NCBI GenBank assembly: GCA_022494885.1
Contig: JAGVSM010000430.1
Location: 109,534-173,533 of the forward strand
Reading direction: 5' to 3'
From: Micrasema longulum
Lineage: Eukaryota > Arthropoda > Insecta > Trichoptera > Brachycentridae
Length of the DNA: 64,000 nt
The first letter of the stretch is position 1. Every line of letters begins with the position of its first letter. Both the position numbers and the translations under genes were made by a program. Below, in pieces: positions 32,440-41,995 of the stretch. The notes beneath the pieces were generated by a model. The model saw only the letters and a program-made list of their open reading frames with translations. It was not told the DNA's origin and did no database searches.

Positions 32440-32860
32440 GCGTGCCATCCACCGACAAAAGCAATCTCCAGAAAGTATTAAAATATCTCTTACGCAATCG
32501 CACGGACAAGAAACGCGGTGTATTTAGTTTTACGAGACCCGTCACTCGCAGACCCGCCATGGCAGTAGTTCGTGACGAGCGCCTCCGGTGGGTACTGGGT
32601 ACCGGTGACCGCGCCAGCTAGTGTGACGCGTTATGCAATCAGGGGCACAGGATGACGCGTGGTGCGAAAACTCGGACATAACAATAATAATCGCGGCTGC
32701 CGGACGGCGAGATGTCATCGGCCTGGTCGCGCGGTGACGCTGGCCGCTATAAATACAGCACAGCCGGACTATTCGCGAATACAAAAAAAACGTCCGCCAT
32801 CTTGTCACGTGACGGGCGCGGGAATTTTATTGGGCCACGGGTATTTGAATTGAGAATCGA
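32440..32860 (+). promoter_or_regulatory. GC/CpG-rich island with core-promoter motifs
   Basis: An abrupt GC- and CpG-rich block in AT-rich surroundings. On the plus strand it holds TATAAATA (32748-32755). About 35-45 bp downstream is the kind of place where transcription would start. CCGCCATCTTG (32794-32804, complement CAAGATGGCGG, a YY1-type site) and the palindromic E-box GTCACGTGAC (32804-32813) follow. These motifs are typical of animal gene promoters and their spacing fits one. Short open frames on both strands (32542-32999) resemble no family, so any transcript here probably begins with a 5' UTR exon. The gene body would lie outside the recognised sequence. Conceivably it is instead the 5' end of an unknown transposable element; no repeat of it exists in this window. 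Confidence 0.5.
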
Positions 32861-33382
32861 GCTTGTTTCGAGAGGTGCTGAGTATTGGAAACGAACCCGG
32901 TGCCTATTCGACGGTAATATTAATTTTGTAACAATGACTATTTTGAAGTCGGCGTATTTTTCCTACGCGTCCCACCGTATTGACACATTTTCGGCGTAAT
33001 CTTGGCCTGGAAACACGAATGCCGTGAATTTCATAACTCGGTTATGTAAAAAAATTTGGTTTTTGACATGAGCACATCAGGAAATGTTCTTTTTTAAAGC
33101 AAACTTTAATGTATGGATGCATTGTTTAATCGCCACATTACATCACTCACATTAATTTAATAAAATCCATGAAGGAAATTGTCTTCATAACCCGACATTT
33201 AAATGTAATCCGAGCAGAACCCTACTGTTTTAAAGGCCGTTTTCACGTAGACAAAACAACGTCGTTTTGATTTTGTCCGAGGAATCGACCATTGTCCACA
33301 AGCATACAATAATTTTTAGGACAATAATTGTCCCGAGACATCGCCACCGAGATAGACAGGTGACCATCTGCACGGAACTACA
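32861..33382. other. Downstream of the island, unassigned
   Basis: Sequence of intermediate GC content with possible donor-like GT sites (for example GAGGTGCTGAGT near 32871), none provable. No repeat recognised until 33383. Confidence 0.4.
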
Positions 33383-34076
33383 ACTACTATTACTAATTCT
33401 ACTACTACTACCATCACGCCATTTTTCTGTAGGAATAGGCAGAGGGAATGGACCACCACACACATCTATCATGGCATACATTTCTAACTTCTTCCGCATT
33501 TATACATCTTGTCATACATGCCTTTCGGTTCTGCCTGCTTTTGACATGACCAGACTTAAGATTTTGGTTTATCTGATCATGCCACGTATTCCTGGGTCGT
33601 TCTCATCTCACGTTACCGTTCATTTTCACTATATATCATTTTTTTACCATTCATTCGTCGTCCATTCGTTCTTCATGACCAAACCATCTCAGAGACCCTT
33701 TCTTAATCTTATCAATTATACCTGACTCAGATTTACACTTCCGCCTGATTTCATCATTCGCAACCCTGTCATACATTGATTTCCCACACATTCGTTTAAG
33801 AGATCGCATTTCAATCGCGTTCGCTCGACTTTCATCCTTCCTCTGCCAGTTCCATGTTTCACTTCCATACATAAGTGTTGGGACTAAAACTCCGTTGTGC
33901 CCTGCCAGTTTAGCTTCAATTGACTAATTTTTTTAGCATTTACTGTGGTTAGTGCGCCGTTCATTTTGTTGCCCGCATTCACTCTCCTTTTAACACCTTT
34001 TTCTACTCTTCCATCTCTTGAAAACATGCTTCTCAGATACACAAATTCTTCGACTTGTTCAAGACATTCGTTGTTT
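33383..34076 (-). pseudogene. LINE L2, 3' part
   Basis: The 3' end is at the left, with a trinucleotide tail (complement of GTAGTAGTAGTA) and GGCGTGATGG. The minus-strand frame at 33872-33651 gives MYGSETWNWQRKDESRANAI, RMCGKSMYDRVANDEIRR and KIKKGSLRWFGHEERM. Upstream are remnants of VEEFVYLRSMFS and NGALTTVNAKK. This is the post-RT domain ending in the WFGH motif. It is interrupted at 34076 by element X. Confidence 0.85.
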
Positions 34077-34866
34077 CCATTTTTAAAAATTTTATTTTTT
34101 TCTTTTATTTAGTAAACACACAGTACAGTTACAAAGTTTAATATTTTACACAATTAGTCTTAACTCTAATGGACCAGTGAAGTTTCCATATTATAAAGCA
34201 ATTATATGTAAGGTTAATTATAAAAGTAAAAAAAAGAGAAAGAAAAAAAAACATTAGTGAAAGTTGTTTGAAAAATTAAAATTTAAGTAAAAAAATATAT
34301 TTTGAAGTTTGTAGTGAGTATTTACAAATGAAAATAATATTAAAAATTAAGAAAATTTGTAAGGGTAATTAAAAGTTAAGAATTGAAATAAAGAATGGAA
34401 AACATGCTCAGATGTAAAAATAAAATAAAATAGTAATAATATTTTTAAAAAAGAGGGAACAACATAAATATACACATACATATTTAAAGGGATTCAAAGA
34501 AACGATGAGAAGAATCTTTAAGTGAAATATAAGACAATAAGTTTAAGTCAATTTAAAAAACATCTTCAAAATTAATACACATTATAGTAAGAGCAGCAAT
34601 ATATTGATTTTTTATACATATATAATATAAGTAATTAAAAGTAGTTTAAAAGTATAAAAGCACGCCAATGCAGCAGAGAAAAAAGAAAGAATAACAAGTA
34701 TAGTAAGTAATCTTTAAAATTTGAAAAAGCAGTATAAGGAGAAGATTTTAAACCAAGAGAAGTCGATAAAATTTCATTAAAGCGATTTTAGTCGTAATAC
34801 AAATTTCAAAAGAGAAATTAATGCATGTAATTGTAATCTAATTTGAAGTGATGTAAGAGAAAAAGG
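34077..34866 (-). mobile_element. Element X, copy 1 (about 790 bp)
   Basis: It interrupts the L2 copy between the residues corresponding to its CLE-VEEF and KSKVMVFE blocks. On the minus strand it starts CCCTTTTTCTCTTACATCAC and ends TGTACTGTGTTTACTAAATA followed by AAAGAAAAAAATA. Copy 2 (58965-60093) has the same two ends, so it is a unit of fixed length, not a random 5' truncation. A-rich tail and AATAAA point to reverse transcription. No tRNA-like head and no long frame are seen. Confidence 0.75.
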
Positions 34867-35150
34867 GATCAACCTTCCCATTTCAAATACCATCACTTTT
34901 GACTTACTTTCATTTATCGCCAATTCGCTCCCCAGGCATACATCATACAATCTAGAGACTATTTGTTGCAAATTATCCTTGCTGCTTGCTAACAGAACTG
35001 CATCATCAGCATACAACAAGCAGCTTACTGAAAAATGATCTATTTTTGCTCCAATACCCATACATTCTATCTCTTTCATACAGTAGTCTAAGTATATATT
35101 AACATTAACAACCATGGTGACATTACACATATCTGTTTCACGCCTTTTGA
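34867..35150 (-). pseudogene. LINE L2, reverse-transcriptase part
   Basis: The minus frame from 35130 gives YLDYCMKEIECMGIGAKI, then CLLYADDAVLLASSKDNLQ with the catalytic Asp pair (motif C). It continues RLYDVCLGSELAINESKSK-VMVFEMG and then runs into element X. Motif B and the 5' half are missing. Same family as 42.0 and 53.9 kb. Confidence 0.85.
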
Positions 35151-35396
35151 GAACTATGTTAATATTTATTAACCATACTACCTATATACAATGTGATGAA
35201 TACAAAAACAAATATTTATTCTTAAATAAAACAAAAGAACACACGGTTAAATGGCGGACTTTTTGCCACAATCAATTTCTCACAGTCTGACCAAAAACAA
35301 ATAAATAACCTATGTTTGATGAATGCAAGTGATCAATGTTTGATCCTCTGACATTAAGTATGTTGTATTTAGTTTTATGCTATTTTCAAATAAGTA
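35151..35396. other. AT-rich, no feature seen
   Basis: No recognisable structure. Confidence 0.5.
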
Positions 35397-35465
35397 CTAG
35401 CGGACCCGACAGACGTTGTCCTGTCCAAACGTTGGCTTGCTTGGAAAAAGAGTTTTCATTGATAA

Positions 35466-35645
35466 GTAGGTACCTAGGTACTTGTTTCTGATTGAATTCT
35501 AAAACTATTGATATTCAAATATTGATTTTAAGTAGGTACCTAGGTACTTGTTTCTGATTAAATTCCAAAACTGTTGATATTCAAATATTGATTTTAAGTA
35601 GGTACCTAGGCACTTGTTCATGTTTGAATTCCAAAACATAAAATA
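35466..35645. repeat. 66-bp tandem repeat inside Helitron H2
   Basis: GTAGGTACCTAGG starts at 35466, 35532 and 35598; the last unit is partial. H1 has about two diverged units at 10228-10320, so unit number differs between copies. Confidence 0.85.
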
Positions 35646-35766
35646 AATATTTTTTCAAATATGGCATTCTTTTTGCAAACGTCAAACTCCGGTTGTCTCA
35701 CCAACAAAAGGGTGTACTTATGTAGGAATATGATTTTTAAAAATGTATTGAATTTAATATTATTTT

Positions 35767-36143
35767 GTTTAACAAATTACAACAGGGATGGAGAATACGT
35801 TAAATAAGGGAATATGGAAGTTATGACCTGTCATTGGCTGGTTTAAGTGGCCACTTTACACACTGTGTAAAATTCACCATTTTGCCTATGTTTGACCATC
35901 CATATTTCTTCAATTCTTCCATTTGTTGATTTTAGTAAAGTTAAAGAGCTGAAACCTTTATTGTTGCGAAGAGATTCATCTGACTGAATTATTTCACATA
36001 CTAGGCAACGCCTGAAAACAATTTTTCAATTTTTAAACTTCTTCTTGGACCAGTTGGTTTCATTACAATATTTGAGTTTGTCCAAATGTTCGTAGACAAT
36101 CCAGTATTTTATCTACGAACATTTGGACGAACTCAAATATTAA
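35767..36143 (-). mobile_element. Foldback element F9 with 8-bp target duplication
   Basis: 377 bp inserted into H2. ATTATTTT occurs directly on both sides (35759-35766 and 36144-36151), and the uninterrupted H1 has a single equivalent site. The right end is a 30-bp hairpin (36067-36096 with 36112-36141, one mismatch). The interior has TTAAGTGGCCACTTTACACA, AGGCAACGCCTGAAAAC and TCTTCTTGGACCAG in the usual order. An 8-bp duplication is typical of hAT-type transposases, which is only a hint because the site is AT-rich. Confidence 0.85.
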
Positions 36144-36520
36144 ATTATTTTAGTGTTACCAAAAATCCAATAAAAAGAAATAAATGGGTAGAAATTATAA
36201 GGAATTTAAGGAAAGAATCTGCTCGAAATCCACAAAAAACAAATGCTGTATGTAAACATTCAAAAACAAACTTTTTTTATGCACAAAAAAACAAAATCTT
36301 TCCATTTTTTTGTAAATGCGTTCTCTTCGAATGCATCCCTGGTAGATCGACGAATAAAACATTTATGCTCCTTTCTTCTTTTTTACATATTAGATTGCAG
36401 ATTTAAATATCTACTAACACGCACAGCGCAATGATCTATATTTCTCTAAAAACCTCTAGTAAATCCGTTTAGGAGGAGTTTAGTGACATCACACGAATGG
36501 AGGAATTATATATATAAAGA

Positions 36521-37040
36521 TTAGGATAAATAGATATCATCATTGAATTGTGTATTTTAATATAGACACATAACGGACCGCCTTCTAATAATTATTTTCG
36601 ATAACAATAGTAATAAACGAACATAAGTGCCCATTATTAAATCTCACGTTATCTCTACAAACTATTATCATGTTGATTACCTGTCAAAACATAATATGTT
36701 TTGACAGGTTCAAGTCAAAGGCATTTCACCACAATTCTGAAAATATCGGTTTTCTAATTTCAAAGGTGTTTTAAACCAATGAGGAACTTCAGCCCTACGG
36801 TAAATTATAAACGAAAAATGTTTTTATATGGGCGGTAAAAATTAGAGCATTAAATTATACGGCAAATTTTCTTGAAAATGTAAGAAAAAATATTTTATTA
36901 AAAACGAACTACTTTGAACGACGTCACCAGTTCATTAAGATTTTCGACCAAGCCAAGCAACCCCATTAAATTTAAATATGGTTATTGTTTCTAAAATAAA
37001 AAAAAACAGCTTCATAGTGCTCTCTTTTAGGTATATATAT
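36521..37040. other. Unassigned, with one perfect hairpin
   Basis: Contains the palindrome at 36679-36709; otherwise no recognised element. Confidence 0.5.
36679..36709. repeat. Perfect hairpin, 14-bp arms
   Basis: ACCTGTCAAAACAT, loop AAT, ATGTTTTGACAGGT. No flanking family recognised. Confidence 0.9.
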
Positions 37041-37054
37041 TCATGCGTGTATAT

Positions 37055-37180
37055 TTATTTATTAACGGACATTGTCCATGTCTACAATTTATTAGGTTTA
37101 AATATTACAATAAAAGAATAGTTCAAAACATAAAAAAAGGAAAAGAAGCATTAACAAACATAAGGGACATCGAGACAAGA
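37055..37180 (-). repeat. LINE L8 3' tail
   Basis: The reverse complement matches 10935-11073: CTTGTCTCGATGTCCCTTAT, GAACTATTCTTTTATTGTAA, GACAATGTCCGTTAATAAAT. Only UTR is present. Confidence 0.75.
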
Positions 37181-37224
37181 CATACATACATATCTGTAAA
37201 AAACTACTTTTATAACACCGGGAA

Positions 37225-37400
37225 TAAAAGCAAATAAAAAAATCCATTGACGAAACAATCATTAATGCGATGAGAGCCCATATGCATGTCTGTCAAAATT
37301 TATAATAAGCTTCCCAAAAATATTAACGATATAAATTGTATTAAGAAATTTTAAAGTGTTAATTTTAAAATTTTTAGTGTTTTTAATAAATAAATGTTTT
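37225..37400 (+). pseudogene. LINE ORF2 extreme C-terminus
   Basis: The translation near 37285 has CMSVKIYNKLPKNINDIN followed by a short basic end, then an AATAAATAAA-type tail at 37385. The YNKLPKNI pattern is the usual last block of Jockey/CR1-like proteins. Confidence 0.55.
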
Positions 37401-37591
37401 TTTTAAATGTATAAATGAATATTTGGAAGATGCAAATGCAAATAAAGTAAGCAAAAGACACCATTAATAATTCTTATTTATTTTTTTGTTCTATTTTTAA
37501 TTTTCTTTATAAGTATTTTATTTCAATTGTGCTTGTATGTACAACAAAGATTTGTGTTTTCCATTTTTTTATTTTTTTTATTTTGTTTATT
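37401..37591. other. T-rich LINE-UTR-like sequence
   Basis: Together with GGACTAAGTCCGTTAATAAATA just after the next SINE (37770-37792), this looks like one LINE tail split by the SINE. Confidence 0.4.
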
Positions 37592-37763
37592 TATTTTTTG
37601 CACCACAACAGGCCAGAAGGCCCAATTACAGGGGTGAATTACATCACAGAACACCCAGGCTTGAGAAAAATTACATTTTAATTTTTGTGTTCTCACCGGG
37701 AATCGAACCCGGAACCTTTCGTGTGTGAGTCAAGCGTCTTGACCACTACACCACGGAGGCCGC
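37592..37763 (-). repeat. SINE family A, full length
   Basis: Minus strand: GCGGCCTCCGTGGTGTAGTG, GTCAAGACGCTTGACTCACA (A-box region), GGTTCCGGGTTCGATTCCCG (perfect B box), then GTGAGAACACAAAAATTA and the end GGCCTGTTGTGGTGCAAAA. About 170 bp. Confidence 0.9.
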
Positions 37764-37799
37764 CGATTTTAATGGACTAAGTCCGTTAATAAATAAATA

Positions 37800-38039
37800 A
37801 CTTATTTATCTTTTTGTATTTTCTTGGCTTTTTAATTATTTACTTTATTATTTCTTTTTTTTTTAACTGTTAATTTTTTTTTTTAATTTAAAAAGTCTTT
37901 AAATAATTTTCTAGTGGCAATAGTTCCGCTATTTAACGTGTATATCTTTGTTTTATTTGAGAATAAACATATGTTTATTTTTGTATTTATCGTTTATAAA
38001 GATTTTTTTATTATTATTGTTTTGAATCAACTTAAAATG
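37800..38039. other. T-rich, unassigned
   Basis: Nothing recognisable. Confidence 0.5.
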
Positions 38040-38560
38040 CTGCAAAGGCCCGGTTGCATTCCAACGGCAACACTTCTCTGACTTGTCCTACTCGTTAGCG
38101 TCCACGTCGCGAACCCCGGGCAATGGGATCACACTCATAACGGTGTGATCACAGCAGATAACGAGAGGGTGAAAGGCGAGTTTCTGGCGCCTCCAAACCA
38201 GAACCAACCAGCTAAGGGAAGGTAACCCCGACAGAAAAATCCACCAGAGAAGGCAACGGGAAACCACTCTGGTCATCTTTTCCTAGGAATCACTATGGCG
38301 AATACATCCAATAAGCAGTTTTGGTCCTAGCTGCGGAGTAGCGCAGAACCGAGATGCTTTCGCTGTAGTGATCGCTAACGTCGGAGGGACCTGACGAGGA
38401 ACCTCAAGAAGAAGATGAATCAACTAATGATAAAAGAGTTCTGGAAATTTTCCGGTGTACTTACCGTCAACGGGCCAATCGGCAGAACTAACCGAGAAGC
38501 AAAAGAGAACTTGAGACGTAACACTCGGATTAATTTCAGAAACGCAAAACTTTAAAAATG
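38040..38560 (+). other. GC-contrast block, possible LINE 5' region
   Basis: About 500 bp much richer in GC than its flanks, beginning with GCCCGGTTGCATTCCAACGG. It contains the small hairpin GATCACAC...GTGTGATC (38127-38134, 38143-38150). Then come GGCAACGGGAAACCACTCTG and ATCACTATGGCGAATACATC. The GGGAAACCAC...ATGGC arrangement is like 5' ends of some insect LINEs as I remember them. No conclusive coding follows; the frame quickly meets stops. Confidence 0.35.
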
Positions 38561-39124
38561 AATAGCGCTGATAATACGATACTTTTTTTTAACTGTTCAG
38601 TCTATTGGAAAGTATTTTTTAAAAATACACCAAACTTCCTCATTGCGTAGGTCTTATACACATTCTAGTAAAAGGATTTGAACTGCAAATGTCTATTGAC
38701 TTAAACCCTTTTGACAAAATGAGTATATGTAAGACCCATGCAATTGGTTTAAAACACATTTTTCTAGAATTGTTGATTAATTCTTTGGACCTAAACGCCG
38801 CCGGTGCAAAAGATATGTCAAATTAGCATTGATAACTTGTACTAAATAATGCTAAAATCATCAATCTTAGTCTATGTCCAAGCGAATGAAGAATACATTT
38901 CTCCGTGTAAAATAGAAGCAGAACCCAAACGATTGTTTTCAACTCGATGGCTACAGGGAGTCCTTTATTCAAAGCCGTTCTCTCATTGTAAATATCCTAT
39001 TTTTACTTATGTTTATTGTGTAAGTTATGTTTGTTATGTTACTATAGTTGAAATTGTTTTCGTATATTTAGATACGATTATTTATGTAAATTGTTTGTGT
39101 AAATACATATTTTTGAATGAAAAA
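38561..39124. other. Unassigned, with a SINE family C 5' scrap
   Basis: At 38880-38960 the family C upstream domain is visible (GTGTAAAATAGAAGCAGAAC, TTTTCAACTCGATGGCTAC). The rest has no recognised feature. Confidence 0.5.
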
Positions 39125-39485
39125 AACAGAGGGATTGAGGGGATCCTGAGGGGTGGGGATGACGTGTTGACCTCTGTTCATACATCCTCCTTCCCCCATT
39201 CTTAATCTGCATAAAGTTTGTATTCCTTAGGAATATTTTAAATAAATTTCCCCCGCGCAGCTGACAGAGAGTCCCCCAAGACTCTATAACGCGGGTGGAG
39301 GGTGGGTTTAAGGATCTCCCCCCAATGATGTGTATCACTGTCCTCGGACTATTACTAAAATCGTAAGACTGGTTATCTTAACTACATGTAAGAGATGATC
39401 AGAGTATGCTGCATTTGGTGTCCAGTGTAATGCCTTATGCATAATTGCAGGTGTAGAAAAGAATATGGTTATGATGATTTAAGCG
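39125..39485 (+). repeat. GC-richer patch and SINE 3' domain
   Basis: 39125-39335 is C/G-richer (CCCCCAAGACTCTATAACGC) and unassigned. From about 39340 the shared SINE B/C tail is readable: ATCGTAAGACTGGTTATCTT, GTATGCTGCATTTGGTG, CCTTATGCATAATTGCAGG, ATGATGATTT. Confidence 0.5.
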
Positions 39486-40007
39486 TAGATTTTTTTTCAT
39501 CGAAATGATTTTTTTTCTAATTTATTTTGTTTATTTTATACACGATATTTTTAAAAATAACATTGTTTTATTTATTTTTTTATTGTTACACTTTATACCT
39601 ACCCTCATACTTACCTATTTTTTTAAAATTGTACTTCTATAATCATTAAGTAAAAAAGAGAAATAAATTCATTATTCAAACTTATATTTTCAAACAAAGA
39701 AAGAAAAGAAAACAGAGTGTATTGACTCGAAAGGATTATTTTTTAAACGTATTCATTATTTATATGAAGTATGTAAGTAATCTAATTTCAGCCATTTTGA
39801 GTCTTATTCCGGAGTTCGGGGAAGAAAAACAGAGAAATAGGATCAAATTCCTTTATTCCAGACTTCCAGGAGGGTGTAGCCCGGGGCAAAAATCGAAATG
39901 ATGTGGAAGATTCTTGTTCTGGAAAAATATACTCACCGTTTTTTAAGAATACAGTCAAAGCTAACAGATTTCATACTCTACTTGTTAAAATTTATCGTTT
40001 ACTCGTA
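39486..40007. other. Unassigned
   Basis: AT-rich, then a mixed segment (39790-39940) without recognisable family. Confidence 0.45.
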
Positions 40008-40078
40008 AAAGCCTGTGCTGTAAAAATCCTTTACACGTGATGATGTAACACCATATTCTGAAGTTCAGATATTTGAAA
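40008..40078 (+). repeat. Dispersed repeat G, copy 2
   Basis: AAAAGCCTGTGCTGTAAAAA, CTTTACACGTGATGATGTAA and TTCTGAAGTTCAGATATTT match the other two copies. Confidence 0.55.
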
Positions 40079-40185
40079 AAAAAACATAGACGTAATGTTA
40101 CGTAATTGAAAAAATTGTAATAAAATTTTGGCTTGTTTTAGTAAAAATTTAGGCTTGTCATATAACTAGCGTGCACTCCCGGTTC

Positions 40186-40372
40186 ACTTCCAATAACTGG
40201 TGTAGTGATCAAGACGCTTGACTCACACACGGAAGGTTCCGGGTTCAATTCCCGATGAGAACACAAAAAATAAAATGTGATTTTTCTCAAGCCTGGGTGT
40301 TCCATGATGTAAATCACCACCGTAATAATGCCTTCTGGCCTGTTGTGGTGCAAAAAAAACAAAAAAACATTA
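40186..40372 (+). repeat. SINE family A
   Basis: AACTGGTGTAGTGATCAAGA, CGCTTGACTCACACACGGAA, B box GGGTTCAATTCCCG, GAGAACACAAAAAATAAAAT, GCCTGTTGTGGTGCAAAAA. The first tRNA bases are diverged. Confidence 0.85.
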
Positions 40373-41212
40373 AATAATTAATTAAATTGTGAGCCCGCGA
40401 ATTGAACTGCTTTTTAATTGAAATTGAATTGAATTGAATAACCGACTGATTTAATAAATGTCTTCTTGTAAAAAAATGAGATTATTAATGTATTTGACTA
40501 AAGAATCGAGACGCAATCGTACGCAGATTTTAAAAACGGCTGGGAAGTGTAAGAGAGCGGTAGGGGTTTGTGGAAAGTGTGTATACTCAGGATTGATTCC
40601 ATTTTAAAATTAAAGTTATATTTTTTTAAATAGTAAAAAACTAACCTTTGTAAAAAAAATATTAGAATTATTTTTTAAGTTTTCCTTCAGAAATGTTTCT
40701 CTGAAGTTTTGCGGTCTGGCTCCGAAACACCGTTTATATTATTAATTATAACTCTGCTAACTTCCCATTGTAATCATGGTCATGAATATTTTTCTTTTCA
40801 ATTATCCATTGATTTATATTTTTTATTATACTGCTTTTGCATTCTTTTGCATCTTTTAGTAAATGTAAATACTAACGTTCTTATAATATTCCAGAATATT
40901 TCAGTTTGGTGGTCGCGTTTGAAGGTCGTGAATGAATATTAGAAAATACGTTAAGTTTTTTTTTTCCAAACCCCTAAACACAACCACTAGACCACAATCC
41001 GACTCAAATTAAGCGTTTAAAAAAAACATTTTTATTTTCTATTATTTCTCGCGACTCCCCTATTAATTTAGCGCCGACGGCAGTCGATCTTAAGTCTTAT
41101 TTAAGCTAAGATCCAAAATAATATTATGTATTTATTTTCGAACAGCACCTTTGAAGGAATAAATACGACGTGTTTTTCTAGACTTAAAATGCCTTTTCCA
41201 GAAATAAATGAG
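40373..41212. other. AT-rich, unassigned
   Basis: A faint tRNA-like string at 40975-41010 (CCACTAGACCACAATCC, complement) is the only hint of a SINE. Open frames are hydrophobic AT-driven runs. Confidence 0.45.
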
Positions 41213-41613
41213 GGTACAATTTGCAAAACCCGGCGAAATCCATTTTTCTTTATTTTGAGCAAATCACAAAAAAATGATACAATACTTAACTTCAACTTTT
41301 TTTAAACTTCATTTTTTTATTATAATCAGTAAATATTTTTTACGTAAGCAGTGATGATATAAGCATGATTATGTCAAGAAACAGCAGTGAAATAATAAAT
41401 TTAATTATATACATTCCAACTTTACAATACTCAAGTAGAGGTTGCCATGTTTGCAACAAACCCGATAGTATAAAAGTAAAGTTCTGACAAATAAAGCCAT
41501 ATTTTTAACTGACAGTGTTATAATTATCGTAAAAAAAATGTATTCTGAATAGGATTCAATTAATATCTCACTTTTTTTAGATTTTGGATTATGCCGGGTT
41601 TGCAAGTAGTACC
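41213..41613. mobile_element. TIR element M3, about 400 bp
   Basis: The left end (41213-41242: GGTACAATTTGCAAAACCCG, GCGAAATCCA) is the reverse complement, with few differences, of the right end (41585-41613: TGGATTATGCCGGGTTTGCA, AGTAGTACC). The left end recurs at 45431-45520, so the unit is repetitive. No coding. Confidence 0.7.
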
Positions 41614-41664
41614 TTCAAATAGATTTTGTTATTTGCAAGTAGTACCCTCAAATAGATGTTGTTA
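41599..41664. repeat. 33-bp tandem duplication
   Basis: Two units starting TTTGCAAGTAGTACC at 41599 and 41632; differ at few positions. It duplicates the right end of M3. Confidence 0.9.
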
Positions 41665-41995
41665 TTGTAAAATATCTTTTTTTGTAAATCAATTGATTAT
41701 GTTTGCCTTTTTTTCAAATCGGCATGCTTTGTTAAAAGTGGTAATAATTGAGTAAAGAAGCGGTATTTTAATAATATACCCATCTCATTACAGTATTATG
41801 AATAAGTCTTCTAAAACTTTTACAGGAAATTCAACATACTTAGGATTTTATTTTCCTAAATTTCTTCACCTTTGTTATCTTTCAATGATAATTCCTTAGC
41901 CTCAACATATTCATATTTAATAAAAGCAATTATTTAATTTTAAAAAGTCGTTGTTAATTTTGACATTTAATTTCATTTTTAATTTCGACATGATT
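41665..41995. other. AT-rich, no feature seen
   Basis: No recognisable structure. Confidence 0.5.

Larger units (their letters stand above)
35397..36520 (-). mobile_element. Non-autonomous Helitron-like element H2, interrupted
   Basis: Reads on the minus strand from TCTTTATATATATAATTCC (ends at 36520) to GGACAACGTCTGTCGGGTCC and GCTAG (35397-35400 is CTAG). The flanks are A at 35396 and T at 36521, as expected for insertion between A and T. It aligns with H1 on both sides of a foldback insertion (35767-36143). Near its 3' end it holds a 66-bp tandem repeat (units at 35466, 35532 and 35598). No Rep/helicase coding. Confidence 0.8.

Noticed and set aside
32542..32999. Open frames on both strands in the CpG-rich island
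   Set aside because: GC-rich DNA has few stops; neither frame shows a domain, signal peptide or convincing splice context. The island is reported as regulatory instead.
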